Origin: UBA8437 sp963582065 | GTDB taxonomy: Bacteria; Planctomycetota; Planctomycetia; Planctomycetales; Planctomycetaceae | Reading direction: 5' to 3' | Length of the DNA: 64,000 bases | Assembly: GCA_963582065.1 (NCBI GenBank) | Contig: CAUZRQ010000003.1 | Coordinates: forward strand, 97,767-161,766 | Shown: piece after piece, positions 17,572-27,108 of the stretch | Layout of the letters: every line of letters begins with the position of its first letter | How positions within the stretch are numbered: the first letter of the stretch is position 1 | Made by a program: the position numbers and the translations under genes | Notes under the pieces: generated by a model | The model's database searches: none | What the model was told of the DNA's origin: nothing | The model's input: the letters and a program-made list of their open reading frames with translations, nothing else

Positions 17572-20500
17572 TCACTGTTTGGGTTTGGACGGACCAACTG
17601 GCCGTTCGGAGCTGCGGGTCGAACGGCGAGAGAGGTTGCGGCGATAGAGCTTGACGGCCTCTCGAAACTGCAACGGCACCGGAACGTCCGGGGCGTTGAT
17701 CGAGTCGGTTTTCCGCTGGCGTTTGGAGCGGCCGGTCCGTTTGGCACCACCGGACTTGATGTTGATGCTCTTGAGCAGGTCTTCGAACTGCCGTCGTTTG
17801 GCCTGGGCTTCCGGAGATCCGTCGGCCGCCGGGGTGTCGACTTGATCCCGCAGCCGGTCGGCGAACTTTTTGACGTCTGCGGCATTCCAGCCGAGTTCTT
17901 TCATGAGGTCCGGATCGACCTTGCCTCGCTGGAGCTGGTCCTCGATGCGTCTGAGCACCAAGTTGGCAGCTTCCTTGCTGAACGCCTCGTTGGCGGGTTC
18001 GGATTCGGGGATGCCGGAGCGTTTGCCGTCGCCCTTGTCGTTGTCGTTTCCGGGGTCGTCGCCTTGTCGGGCCGATCCGGGCCGGGAACCGCTGCCGCCG
18101 GTCCCCTCGACAGCCTCCTTGCCCGAGGCGCCTTCAGCACCCTTGCTGCCCGGTTTGTTTGAGGGTTTGTCGCCGGGTTTGCCACCCGGCTTTGCGGCCG
18201 ACCCCTCCGAGCCATCCTGCTTGCCCTTGCCGCCCTTCTTTCCGGATTTTTCGCCCTTCTTTCCGCCTTTTCCGCCCTGCTTCCCGTCCTTGCCGCCCTT
18301 CGTTTTCTGCGAGCGACCGGTTTTGCCTTTTGCGTCACCGGGCTTGGCGTTCTTGGGATCACCGCTCTCAGAGGGCGACCCTTTCTTGTCGCCGCCGGAT
18401 TTCTTGGCCGAAGAATCCGATCCGTCAGCCGGTTTGCCATCCCCCTTGGGCTTGCCGCGGCCCTTGGAGGCAGCCTCACCCTTCTGCCCCCCCGAACCCT
18501 TCTTCGTCTTGCTGTCGCCCGATTTCCCCGAGCCCTTCTTGGAAGACTGCTTGCCGCGACCGGGCTTCGGATCGGACTTGGAACCATCCGGCTCGGTGCC
18601 GCCTGTTCCTTTGGATTTTGAGGTGGCCTTCTTGTTGGCAGGTTGACCGAGGGTTTTCTTGGCTCCGGTTTTGGGGTCGGTCTCGTCTGCTCGCTTCTTC
18701 GAGCCGGCCTCACCGCCCTTCTTGTTGTCGCCGGATCGCTTGTCCGGAGTCTCCTGCGGTTTGCCCAACCCCTTTGGGTCGGTTTTGTCTTTTCGAGATC
18801 GTGCTGCGTCAGGTGAGGATTTCCGTCCCGGCGGCTGGCGCTTGGACGAGTCGGCATCTGAGGTGGTGGTTTTGTCGTCGGGAGGATCAGAGCCCCCGGC
18901 TTCGCCGGAGGTCTTTTGATCGTCTTGCCTCTGCTGGAAATCACGGATGCGTTGAAGCGCTTCGTCGTCGTCGGTTCCGTCGTTGCTGAGTGGCTTGGCG
19001 TCGGGGTCGGGTTGGCCGGAGCCGGGCTTGGAGTCGGAGTCTTTCTGCGAGTCCCCTTTTTGACCGGTTGCATCCTGGCGGGGAGTACCGGCCTTGCCGC
19101 TCGGCGAGTCGCCCTTCTCGTCGTCCGACGGTTCAGGTGGCTTGTCTCCCGCGTCTCCCTTGGGCCGGTCGGTTTGTGGGTCGCCGGCTTCGTCGCCCTG
19201 TTTCCCGTTGTCTCCCTTGGCCGGGGTGTCACCCTCCTGCGGCTTTCCGTCCTGCCCGGGCTTTTCGTTTTTGCTGCCGGCGTTGTCGTCGGACTGTTTC
19301 GTTGAGTCCGAACCGTCGGGGTTCTTCGAGTCCCCCGCCTGTGGTGGTTGCTCCTGCTGGTCTCCGTTCTGTTGTTCCTGCTTCTCCTGTTCCTGCTTCT
19401 CCTGTTCCTGCCTGATCTTCTCCTGCTGTTGCTGGTGCCGTTGGTCGTGCTGCTTCTTGGCTTCCTCAGGAGTGACCGGCTCGGTGATCCGGATGTTGAG
19501 TTTTGGGGCCGTGTTGGTGCGATTGCCCAGCGGCATCTTGTTGTCGCGTGCTTCGATCCAGTAACTGATCGTCTGGCCGGGCTGCAGGCCGAGTGGTTCA
19601 AGCGGGAAGTCAACCGAGGTGGGGCCGAAGACGGGTTGTTCCCCGGCAAACAACTCGCGGTTGTGCTCGACAAGCTGTTTGCCGTTCTGTTCGACACGCA
19701 GCGTGAGGTGCTTGAGTTGGAAGTCGGGGTCGCGTGCCTGGATCAGCAATGGGACCACGGCGTTGGCTGGCAGTTCGAGGTCGGCTCGGGGGTCGAGCAA
19801 TTCGATCACCGGCGGCAGGTCGGGCCGGATGGCAACCGTGTGAAGTGTCGGGTGCAGGTCGGTCGCCCCCTGCTCGTCCTGGCAAACGATCCGGTAGTAC
19901 TTGGGGTGGTCATCGGGGTCATCACTGCGAAACGCCAGCGTCCACCGGACGCTCAGTTGGGTCCCGTCCTTGACGCGCATCGGATATTCCTCGGCACGCT
20001 GCGAGGTGTCCTCGGTGTCGGAGAAAACCAAGCGTGCCGAGCGAACCGGCCGGGAGGCGGTGGCATGGACGGTGACGCTGGTGCCTTCCCAGCCGTTAAT
20101 GTTCCCGCCGTCGCGCGATTCGGCCGCCAGTTTCATGTAGGCCGGGAAGTCGTAGTCGACCGAATCGACCGTGGCCGAGGGGGCCGTCGAGACGCGGATG
20201 GTGAAGGTGTCGGTGGTCGCGTCGCCCGCTTCGAGGCGGAAACTGACATCCTGGAGCAGTCCCCGGTCGTTCTCGCCGATGAGCGTCACCGAGTACTCGG
20301 GATAGACTCGCTGTTGCGAGTCGTCGACGGGCCGCATTTCCAGCGGTTGGTCGACGAACCGCTGGTCGGCGGTCGAGTAGTAGAGCGTGACGTGTTCGTC
20401 GGCTTCGAGGGCCTTGTTCAGCGTGGCCTTGATTCGTGGCTGAAAACGGGCCGGGACGCGAGGGGATTCTGTGGCGGCGACAAAGGTGTCGCCGTCGGCC

Positions 20501-21147
20501 ACCTGGATCTCGACCGATTCGAACCGGATGCGGGTTGGAGCTGTCGCGGTGGCACCGAAGGCCCGTAGCAGTGACGGCCCGATCGGTTTCAGGCCGAGTG
20601 AAAAGGTCAGCAGGGTGTAGAGGCACGCGGTGACGACCAGTCCGAGCAAGGTGTAGGCCGATCGCATCAACGGTCGACGGTCAACGGTGCCATCGACATC
20701 TGTTTGCGAAAGTCCAACGGCGGCCCGTTTTTCGATCGACCGCATGACCGGTTCGCCGATTTGTCTGTCGGCCTGCTGAAGATCGACGAGGTTCAGCAGG
20801 TTCCCTTCGAGCGTCGATTCGTGAGTCTCGATCTCGCGGGCTACGAACAGACGGTTGATCCGTCGACGGTGGGGAAGCCCGATTCGCCAGGCGGCCCAGG
20901 CCACCGAGCCACCAGCGATCGTGAGGCCGATGCCGCAGCGGGCCGCGGCGGGAATGAAGTCCATTCCGAGCCAGTGATCGGCGACGACGAACAGCAGAAG
21001 ATAGGACAGCACTGCAGCGGTCGCCGCGACCAGTGCCAGCATGATGTCGGTGGACCGAATCGCCTCTCGGGTCCGTACGAGTTTCGAGTCGACGAACTCG
21101 TCAAACTCGACATACTGGGCCTGTCCGCCTCGGGTGGTGGTTGCCAT
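17572..21147 (-). CDS. Large membrane protein with low-complexity charged C-terminus (DUF4175-like)
   Basis: A predicted 1191-aa protein. Residues 1-200 hold a cytoplasmic start and three hydrophobic segments (around 30-60, 70-90 and 150-170). Residues about 200-560 look like several beta-sandwich or Ig-like modules (strand patterns such as VRSARLVFSDTED and PPVIELLDPRADLELPAN). Residues about 560-1065 are an extreme Lys/Gly/Asp/Ser/Pro/Gln-rich tail starting with a KQEQEKQEQ-type stretch. The last 120 residues are ordered again (EAANLVLRRIEDQLQRGK...). The overall plan resembles DUF4175 proteins, but I am not sure of the family. ATG 21147 is used; the frame upstream to 21417 is open but does not look coding. 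The SelW-like gene follows 60 bp downstream. Confidence 0.7.
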   Translation of the reverse strand: MATTTRGGQAQYVEFDEFVDSKLVRTREAIRSTDIMLALVAATAAVLSYLLLFVVADHWLGMDFIPAAARCGIGLTIAGGSVAWAAWRIGLPHRRRINRLFVAREIETHESTLEGNLLNLVDLQQADRQIGEPVMRSIEKRAAVGLSQTDVDGTVDRRPLMRSAYTLLGLVVTACLYTLLTFSLGLKPIGPSLLRAFGATATAPTRIRFESVEIQVADGDTFVAATESPRVPARFQPRIKATLNKALEADEHVTLYYSTADQRFVDQPLEMRPVDDSQQRVYPEYSVTLIGENDRGLLQDVSFRLEAGDATTDTFTIRVSTAPSATVDSVDYDFPAYMKLAAESRDGGNINGWEGTSVTVHATASRPVRSARLVFSDTEDTSQRAEEYPMRVKDGTQLSVRWTLAFRSDDPDDHPKYYRIVCQDEQGATDLHPTLHTVAIRPDLPPVIELLDPRADLELPANAVVPLLIQARDPDFQLKHLTLRVEQNGKQLVEHNRELFAGEQPVFGPTSVDFPLEPLGLQPGQTISYWIEARDNKMPLGNRTNTAPKLNIRITEPVTPEEAKKQHDQRHQQQQEKIRQEQEKQEQEKQEQQNGDQQEQPPQAGDSKNPDGSDSTKQSDDNAGSKNEKPGQDGKPQEGDTPAKGDNGKQGDEAGDPQTDRPKGDAGDKPPEPSDDEKGDSPSGKAGTPRQDATGQKGDSQKDSDSKPGSGQPDPDAKPLSNDGTDDDEALQRIRDFQQRQDDQKTSGEAGGSDPPDDKTTTSDADSSKRQPPGRKSSPDAARSRKDKTDPKGLGKPQETPDKRSGDNKKGGEAGSKKRADETDPKTGAKKTLGQPANKKATSKSKGTGGTEPDGSKSDPKPGRGKQSSKKGSGKSGDSKTKKGSGGQKGEAASKGRGKPKGDGKPADGSDSSAKKSGGDKKGSPSESGDPKNAKPGDAKGKTGRSQKTKGGKDGKQGGKGGKKGEKSGKKGGKGKQDGSEGSAAKPGGKPGDKPSNKPGSKGAEGASGKEAVEGTGGSGSRPGSARQGDDPGNDNDKGDGKRSGIPESEPANEAFSKEAANLVLRRIEDQLQRGKVDPDLMKELGWNAADVKKFADRLRDQVDTPAADGSPEAQAKRRQFEDLLKSINIKSGGAKRTGRSKRQRKTDSINAPDVPVPLQFREAVKLYRRNLSRRSTRSSERPVGPSKPKQ
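17950..19450 (-). repeat. Low-complexity coding tract
   Basis: About 1.5 kb within the membrane-protein gene that codes for short, imperfect runs of Lys, Gly, Asp, Ser, Pro and Gln (for example KSGKKGGKGKQDG). It is not a simple tandem DNA repeat, because the codons vary. It explains the unusually long spurious ORFs seen here on the other strand. Boundaries are approximate. Confidence 0.75.
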
Positions 21148-21358
21148 GCGCGTTGTTGTCCTGTGCGAAGCGCGTCGGGCACTCTTCAATGAAGACCCGT
21201 CGGCAGTATAATCGACTCGATCGTGTGCGCGAATGTTCCTCTTCTTTCTGAGAATATTTCGAAGGTGACGTTCGGAGCGGTGCGATCGTAATAGTCGCCG
21301 CGAAACGGGCTGTTGTGTGCACCCGTGGTCGTCCGGGGAGTTTGTAGGAGAGTTCGGT

Positions 21359-22969
21359 TTGTTTGATGCTCTGCTGGCCGAAACGACCTCGGAGGGCCGC
21401 GTCTGGGAACTGTCCACGTTGGCCGTTTACCTGGGCGGACTGCTGTGGATCGGGCTGCGGAGTGCTCGGGAGATTCACACGGTCGACGACTACACCGTCG
21501 CCGGTCGACAGATGCCCTGGATGGTGGTGTTGGCGACGACGGCTGCGACGATGGTCGGTGGAGGCGCCTCGGTCGGATTTGTCGGCAAGTGCTACGCCAT
21601 CGGGATCGCAGCCGCCGTCGTCACGTGTGCATGGCACCTGCAGTTGATCTTCACGGGGCTGTTCCTGGCTCCCCGCCTTCGCGGCATGGGGCTGGTCACC
21701 GTCGCCCAGTACGTCGACCGGCACTACGGCGAGTTGGCCCGTCGAATCGCGGTGGTCAGTGGCGCGGTGTTCCTGGTCGGGGCGCTGGTGGCCCAGATGG
21801 CGGCGATGGGCAAGGTGACGGAACTGGTTCTCGGCTTCGACAGTCACTGGGCGGTTCTGCTGGGCGCCTCGGTGGTGGTGTTGTATTCGACAGTCGGGGG
21901 CATCCGCGCCGTGGTCAAGACCGACGTGCTCCAGTTCGTGGTGCTGGTGGCCGGGATCGGGGGTGCCTCGGCCTGGCTGGTCTGGAAGAACGGTGGCTGG
22001 ACAGAGTTGGCGGCACGGTCGGAGGTGGGGCTGGGGAGCTTCGATGTGGCGGCCAACTGGTCGTGGGTTCGGGTGACCACGCTCTTTGGCGCGTTCCTGT
22101 TGGGCGAGACACTGGTCCCCCCGTATGCCGTCCGCTGTTTCATCGCCAAGGACGAGAGTGATGCTCGGCGAGGAGTGGCAGGTGGCGGGTTGTTCCTGCT
22201 GCTGTTCCTGCCGGTGGCGACCTTCACGCTGGGGATGGCGGCGCGAGTCGAGCCCGAGGTGCAGGCGGCCGTGGCGAGCAAGTACCAGTCGATACGCCAG
22301 GGCATTGAGGCGGAACGCCAGTCTGAGTCCGGAGAGGGCCGGGTCACCCGGTGGACGCCCGGCGATGAACAGTCGGCTCGCGCAGGGGCTGCGGAAGTGG
22401 CGTTTCCCCAGCTGATGCGAACCACCTTCCCACCGTGGCTGGCCGGGGTGATGATTGCCGCGGTGATCGCCGCCGTGATGTCCTCGGCAGACAGTTGCCT
22501 GTCGTGTCTGGCCACCAGTGTGATGGAGGACATCTACCGGGTGCACATCAATCCGGCAGCCGACGACGCCAGGCTGCTGCGGGTTGCAAAGTGGACGACC
22601 GTGCTGGCGGGAGTCCTGTCGGCGGTGTGCGCGCTGGTGTGGAGCAACATCGCAGACATCCTCGAATTCGTCTATGACTTCTGGGCCCCATCGATGGTGC
22701 TGCCGTTCCTGGTCGGGGCCTTTGGGTACCGGCCAGCCAGGAGCATTCCGGTTGTGTTGTCGATGATCGGCGGGACCCTGGGGACGATTCTCTGGCGGTT
22801 TGTGCTGAATTCGCCGGCTGACGTCAGTCCCGCGCTGTTTGGGTTCGGCATCGCCGTGGTCGTCTTTCTGTTGGCCTGTCCGTTCTTCAGGCAGCCGCCA
22901 TCCGGCCGCTGGCTGCGGCCGGCGTTACTGTCGTCCACCCTGTCCGAAGTGGCGGAGGATTCTGAGTGA
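21359..22969 (+). CDS. Sodium:solute symporter (SSS family)
   Basis: A polytopic transporter of about 536 aa from the SSS family that couples Na+ entry to solute uptake. It shows DDYTVAGRQMPW in the first loop, ATTAATMVGGGASVG in the early helices, YSTVGGIRAVVKTDVLQF, and AAVIAAVMSSADSCLS late in the core, all typical of SSS members. The loop between TM7 and TM8 contains a charged insert of about 50 residues. TTG 21359 is used because AGGAG (21346-21350) lies eight bases upstream; GTG 21317 would add 14 residues. Its stop overlaps a 43-aa membrane protein by four bases (GTGA), as in SSS systems with a small accessory subunit. The substrate is unknown. Confidence 0.88.
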   Translation: MFDALLAETTSEGRVWELSTLAVYLGGLLWIGLRSAREIHTVDDYTVAGRQMPWMVVLATTAATMVGGGASVGFVGKCYAIGIAAAVVTCAWHLQLIFTGLFLAPRLRGMGLVTVAQYVDRHYGELARRIAVVSGAVFLVGALVAQMAAMGKVTELVLGFDSHWAVLLGASVVVLYSTVGGIRAVVKTDVLQFVVLVAGIGGASAWLVWKNGGWTELAARSEVGLGSFDVAANWSWVRVTTLFGAFLLGETLVPPYAVRCFIAKDESDARRGVAGGGLFLLLFLPVATFTLGMAARVEPEVQAAVASKYQSIRQGIEAERQSESGEGRVTRWTPGDEQSARAGAAEVAFPQLMRTTFPPWLAGVMIAAVIAAVMSSADSCLSCLATSVMEDIYRVHINPAADDARLLRVAKWTTVLAGVLSAVCALVWSNIADILEFVYDFWAPSMVLPFLVGAFGYRPARSIPVVLSMIGGTLGTILWRFVLNSPADVSPALFGFGIAVVVFLLACPFFRQPPSGRWLRPALLSSTLSEVAEDSE

Positions 22970-23097
22970 TTCCGGTCTGGCTCGTGGCTGTACTGCACGT
23001 GGTTTCGGTCGCCTCGGCGGTGGTGATCCTGGTCTGGTTGGGCGTTGTGGCTATGCGGCGGCGCGACAGGAGAGACACGCCCGAATTGCCGGACTGA
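22966..23097 (+). CDS. Small membrane partner of the SSS transporter
   Basis: A 43-aa protein with one membrane helix (LVAVLHVVSVASAVVILVWL) followed by a basic tail (AMRRRDRRDTPELPD), giving an inside-facing C-terminus by the positive-inside rule. It starts with GTG 22966, overlapping the symporter stop by four bases (GTGA), so it is translationally coupled. Several SSS transporters are encoded with a short one- or two-helix accessory protein; that role is inferred here from position and topology. Confidence 0.7.
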   Translation: MIPVWLVAVLHVVSVASAVVILVWLGVVAMRRRDRRDTPELPD

Positions 23098-23140
23098 AAG
23101 GGGTCGGGATGTCCGCAGCTTGCACCGCGACGCGTCCGGT

Positions 23141-24133
23141 TCAGGCGCAGTAGGGGCTGTCGCCGGTCCAGCGGTTGAATCGCACATCATCACCGGAGGT
23201 GAGTCGCTCGCGGGCGTCTCGCCAGGAATCGGCCCATGCGTGATGGTCGTCCTGGACCGATTCGGGATTGGCCTTGCTGCGGGCCACGAATCCCGGGAAC
23301 CACTCGCGGCCGGTCGGTTGGCCGATTGGCTGGTACCTGAGATCAAAACTCCAGCGGATGCGATCGCTGCGGTTGGGCAATCCGGAATGCTGTGTGCGGC
23401 GGTGCATGAACAGCACGTCGCCGGGATCCATTGGCAGGGGAGACTGGTTGGGTTCGACCAGTGTTTCGGGGATCGCGACCTGGCCGAGGGTCAGCGGATC
23501 GCCGCTCTGGCAATGAGTCACCAGGCCGCGTTTGTGACTGCCCGGGACAACGGCCAGGCAGCCGTTTTCCAGGTCGGATTCGGTGACTGGAAACCAGACG
23601 GTCAGGATCTGGCACTCGTCGGCGTCGTCGGTGATCACGCCCTGGTCCTGGTGCCAATCGATGCGAGCCGTCAGGCCGGTCCAGGCCGCCTTGGGCAAAA
23701 TTGATTCGGGCAACTTGATCCGTGTGTGCTGGACCGGGTTCGAATAGATTTCGGGACCGATGAACTGTTCGACCGCGTCCAGCAACACCGGAGTGTGCAG
23801 CAGATCGAAGACGGCCGGCCCGAGATGCATCGGAGTGTCGGGTTGGATGTTGGCCTGGGGAAGCGAGATGTCCATGGCCTGGTCGTAGGGTTGCTGAGCC
23901 TCGGCAACGGTTGCAAGCAGACGCTGGGTGAACGGCAGGGCTTGGTGTCGATTCGACAGGTGGCCGGCGGATTCCCAGCGGTCGACCAGGCTCTCCAGCA
24001 CCGTTTCGTATTCGGCCACGACCGGGCCGAGGTCGTTGTCGACATCGAGCAGGCCGTTGATGACGACGAAGCCATGCTCGTCGAAATGGGCGAGGTCCTC
24101 GGAAGTGATCGGCGGCGACGTGGCCATGGTCAT
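23141..24133 (-). CDS. Phytanoyl-CoA dioxygenase (PhyH) family protein
   Basis: A 330-aa non-heme Fe(II)/2-oxoglutarate-dependent oxygenase. The facial triad can be read as H-x-D in DWHQDQGVITDD and the distal His in RTQHSGLPN. The following R (SDRIRWSFDLRY) is at the usual 2-oxoglutarate position, and NGCLAVVPGSHKRG is a family hallmark. PhyH proteins in planctomycetes are widespread and their substrates are mostly unknown. ATG 24133 overlaps the stop of the upstream DUF1501 gene by four bases (ATGA), fixing the likely start; in-frame ATGs at 24142 and 24127 are alternatives. It ends 43 bp from the convergent small SSS partner gene. Confidence 0.85.
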   Translation of the reverse strand: MTMATSPPITSEDLAHFDEHGFVVINGLLDVDNDLGPVVAEYETVLESLVDRWESAGHLSNRHQALPFTQRLLATVAEAQQPYDQAMDISLPQANIQPDTPMHLGPAVFDLLHTPVLLDAVEQFIGPEIYSNPVQHTRIKLPESILPKAAWTGLTARIDWHQDQGVITDDADECQILTVWFPVTESDLENGCLAVVPGSHKRGLVTHCQSGDPLTLGQVAIPETLVEPNQSPLPMDPGDVLFMHRRTQHSGLPNRSDRIRWSFDLRYQPIGQPTGREWFPGFVARSKANPESVQDDHHAWADSWRDARERLTSGDDVRFNRWTGDSPYCA

Positions 24134-25608
24134 GCCAGCCATTCGCGTTGCACGTTTCCAGCGACGTCGGTCAGGCGAAAGTCACGACCCTGGAAACGGT
24201 AGGTCAGCTTGAGGTGATCGAGACCGAACTGGTGCAGGAGCGTGGCCTGCATGTCGTTGACCTCGACCGGCTTCTCGACGACACCCCAGCCGAGTTCGTC
24301 AGACTTGCCGTGGACATGGCCGCCCCTGAGACCGCCGCCGGCCAGCAGCATGCTGAAGGCAAACGGGTGATGGTCGCGGCCGGTGTTCTTGCCGCCGCCG
24401 TTGTCAGCCAGTGGGGTGCGGCCAAATTCACTGCCCCAGGCGACGATGGTGCTGTCGAGCAGTCCGCGTTGCTTGAGATCGGAGATGAGAGCGGCGATCG
24501 GTTGGTCGACGCATCCGGTGTTGTAGGGGAGTTCTTTGGCGAGGTTGGCGTGGTGGTCCCAACTGGCGTAGACGATGTTGACGAAACGAACTCCCCGTTC
24601 GACCATGCGGCGAGCCAGCAGGCAGTTGCGGGCGAAGTTCTTGAAGGTGTCGCCGGACTTGCCGCGGCTGGTTAGCCCCTTGGGCTCGGGGCGGTTGATT
24701 CCGTAGAGGTCCTGGATGTGCTTGGATTCGCTGCCGAGGTTGATCAACTCGGGCGTGGCCATCTGCATCCGGTAGGCCAACTCGTAGCTGGCGATCCGGC
24801 TGGAAATCTCCGGGTCGCGGATCTCCGAATAGCGGGACGAGTTGATCCGGCTGAGCAGGTCGATGCCCTTCTTCTGCAGGGCGGGGGGAAGTCCGGGCGG
24901 GTTCTTGAGATTGAGTACCGGTTCTCCCTGGTTCCGGAACGGAACACCCGAAAAGCTGGTCGGCAGGAATCCGCTTTGCCAGAGGGTTGCGCCGCCACTG
25001 GAACCGACTCCACTGGAGAGCACGACGTAACCGGGCAGGTTGCGGGATTCGGTTCCGAGGCCGTAGTTGAGCCACGCACCCATCGAGGGCAGCCCGAACT
25101 CGCTCCGACCGCACTGCATCAGCAATTGGCCGGGGTGGTGGTTGAACTGGGTCGATCGCAGGCTGCGAACCAACAGCAGGTCGTCGGCGACACCGCCGAG
25201 ATGCGGAAGAAGCTCCGAGAGTTCCATACCGCATTGGCCATGCTGGCGGAAGCGGAAGCTCGGCCCAAGCAACCTGGCGGAGTCCTTCTTGATGAAGGCG
25301 AAGCGGACTTCCTTGAGCAGGGATTCGGGCATCGGTTGCCCGTCCTGCCTGGCGAGCATTGGCTTGGGGTCGAACAGGTCGACATGGCTGGGGGCACCGG
25401 CCATGAAGATGAAGATGCAGCTCTTGGCACGAGGTTCGAAGTGTGTCCGACGTGCGGTTCCGGAGGACGCGGCCGCGGCGAACAGGCCGTCGTCGTCCAA
25501 AGTGGCACCCAGGCCGATCGCACCAAGTCCGCTGGCGGCGGTGGTCAGGAATTCACGCCGGGCCAACAGGGCGGCCGAAACAGGATGCGGTGAGATGCGT
25601 GATGTCAT
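24130..25608 (-). CDS. DUF1501 protein with Tat signal
   Basis: A 492-aa exported protein of the sulfatase-related DUF1501 family. The N-terminus has a twin-arginine type signal (RREFLTTAASG) and a hydrophobic stretch. Family motifs follow: HVDLFDPKP, HLGGVADDLLLVRSL, LPGYVVLSSG, GSEFGRTPLADNGGGKNTGRDHHPFAF and LLHQFGLDHLKLTYRFQGRDFRLTDV. DUF1501 genes usually pair with DUF1549/DUF1553 genes, but here two DUF1501 genes stand in a row after one DUF1553 gene. I used ATG 25608; the longer frame to 25665 lacks a convincing signal. The substrate is unknown. Confidence 0.88.
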   Translation of the reverse strand: MTSRISPHPVSAALLARREFLTTAASGLGAIGLGATLDDDGLFAAAASSGTARRTHFEPRAKSCIFIFMAGAPSHVDLFDPKPMLARQDGQPMPESLLKEVRFAFIKKDSARLLGPSFRFRQHGQCGMELSELLPHLGGVADDLLLVRSLRSTQFNHHPGQLLMQCGRSEFGLPSMGAWLNYGLGTESRNLPGYVVLSSGVGSSGGATLWQSGFLPTSFSGVPFRNQGEPVLNLKNPPGLPPALQKKGIDLLSRINSSRYSEIRDPEISSRIASYELAYRMQMATPELINLGSESKHIQDLYGINRPEPKGLTSRGKSGDTFKNFARNCLLARRMVERGVRFVNIVYASWDHHANLAKELPYNTGCVDQPIAALISDLKQRGLLDSTIVAWGSEFGRTPLADNGGGKNTGRDHHPFAFSMLLAGGGLRGGHVHGKSDELGWGVVEKPVEVNDMQATLLHQFGLDHLKLTYRFQGRDFRLTDVAGNVQREWLA

Positions 25609-25674
25609 GGGCCCGGACTGAGGGCAATGGGTGGGCGGGTCCTTCGTGGCTGGCAAGTGTAGCACACAGTCGGT

Positions 25675-27108
25675 TCAGGAGAGGATGGCGTCGATGACCT
25701 CTCCGTGTACGTTGGTCAAACGGCGTTCGATTCCGTTGTGGTAGAAGGTCAGTTGTTCGTGGTCGATTCCCAGAAGATGCAGGATCGTGGCGTGGAAGTC
25801 GTGCCAGGTGGTGACGTTCTCCTCGGCCTTCCAGCCGTAGACATCGGTTGAGCCGTAGCTGCTGCCACCCTTCAGGCCGCCGCCGGCCATCCAGACGCTG
25901 AAACCGTATTGGTTGTGGTCGCGACCGGTGCCCAGCACTCCGGCATTGGACTGAGCGAAGGGAGTGCGGCCAAATTCGCTGGTGAACAGAACCAGCGTGT
26001 CGTCGAGCAGGCCGGTGCGTCGGAGGTCGGCCAGGAGGGCCGCCAGGGGCTGGTCAACACGAGCCGCCTCGCGGCCGTGGTTTTTGACCATGTCCTCGTG
26101 CCCGTCCCAGTTGTGGCGAGGTCGTCCGAAGGCGCCGCCACTGAAGAGCTGCACGAAGCGGACCCCCTGCTGGAGCAGTCGCCGTGCCAGCAGGCAGGCT
26201 CGACCGAAGTCGGCTGTCGGTTCGCGGTCGAGGCCGTAGAGTTGTTGAGTTGCCTGGGTCTCGGAATCCAGGGCGGTGACCTCGGGAACAGCCAATTGCA
26301 TTCGGGCTGCCAGTTGGTAGCTGCGAATACGGCCCAGCAACGCATCGTCTCCCCCCCGTTGCTCGAGATGTTGCTGGTTGAGGTGGGCCAGCAGTCGTCG
26401 GCTGTCGCGCTCGGTTTCTGCCGGGATCGTCCGGGTGGGGAACAGGTCGTCCAAGGGCGTGCCCCGGGCACGCAGTGGCACACCCTGGTGCTCGGACGGC
26501 AAGAAGCCGTTGGTCCAGTTGATCGAGCCACCGGCCGGACGGCCGCGGGGATCAGGGATCACCACGTGGGTTGGCAGATTGCGAGATTCACTGCCCAGGC
26601 CGTAGGAGAGCCAGGCGCCCAGGACGGGAAATCCGTTGAGTCGAAAACCGGAATTCTCCTGGAACGTGGCCGGGGTGTGGTTGGAGGTTTCGGCGACCAT
26701 TGACTTGATGACGGTCAGTTCGTCGGCGACGCCGGCCAGGTGAGGAAACATCTCGGAGATCCACAGCCCGCCGTCACCTCGTTGACGGAACGACCAGTCG
26801 CTTTGCCGAAGCAGGCCGACTTTTCCGAAAAACACGTCGGGCTGCTCGTCGCTTTTTAGCGGAGTGCCATGGAGTCGCGCGAGCTGGGGCTTGTAGTCGA
26901 AGCTGTCCACCTGGCTGAAGCCCCCGGTGGCAACCACGTGGATCACACGGCGGGCCCGGGGAGTCGAGTCGGGGGGAGTGCCGAAACCGGCAGCAGGGCG
27001 ATCGTCGGCCAACAGTGACATCAGCGCCGTGCTGCCGATGCCGGCCTGGGCAAAGTCCAGAAATTGACGCCGCGAGAGGGATGTTCGCGGACCGGGGTCA
27101 GTCGACAT
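25675..27108 (-). CDS. DUF1501 protein (partner of DUF1549/1553)
   Basis: A 477-aa exported DUF1501 protein with Tat-type signal SRRQFLDFAQAGIG. It shows the same core as its neighbour: SQVDSFDYKPQLARLHGTPL, HLAGVADELTVIKSM, FTSEFGRTPFAQSNAGVLG, TGRDHNQYGFSVWMAGGGLKGG and ILHLLGIDHEQLTFYHNGI. ATG 27108 lies inside the last codons of the DUF1553 gene (11-bp overlap), which indicates tight coupling. The frame open upstream to 27543 is only the shadow of that gene. Confidence 0.88.
   Translation of the reverse strand: MSTDPGPRTSLSRRQFLDFAQAGIGSTALMSLLADDRPAAGFGTPPDSTPRARRVIHVVATGGFSQVDSFDYKPQLARLHGTPLKSDEQPDVFFGKVGLLRQSDWSFRQRGDGGLWISEMFPHLAGVADELTVIKSMVAETSNHTPATFQENSGFRLNGFPVLGAWLSYGLGSESRNLPTHVVIPDPRGRPAGGSINWTNGFLPSEHQGVPLRARGTPLDDLFPTRTIPAETERDSRRLLAHLNQQHLEQRGGDDALLGRIRSYQLAARMQLAVPEVTALDSETQATQQLYGLDREPTADFGRACLLARRLLQQGVRFVQLFSGGAFGRPRHNWDGHEDMVKNHGREAARVDQPLAALLADLRRTGLLDDTLVLFTSEFGRTPFAQSNAGVLGTGRDHNQYGFSVWMAGGGLKGGSSYGSTDVYGWKAEENVTTWHDFHATILHLLGIDHEQLTFYHNGIERRLTNVHGEVIDAILS

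Noticed and set aside
17901..19697. 598-codon minus-strand ORF, very Arg/Thr/Pro-rich
   Set aside because: Alternate frame of the low-complexity tract of the membrane protein; composition is an artefact of the codons used there.
19348..20568. 406-codon plus-strand ORF starting with a Leu-rich stretch that looks like a membrane helix
   Set aside because: The Leu run is the complement of the Gln/Glu/Lys repeat on the other strand; no other support.
21148..21417. N-terminal extension of the large membrane protein
   Set aside because: Ser/Arg-rich, no family features; the ATG at 21147 fits better and leaves room for divergent promoters.
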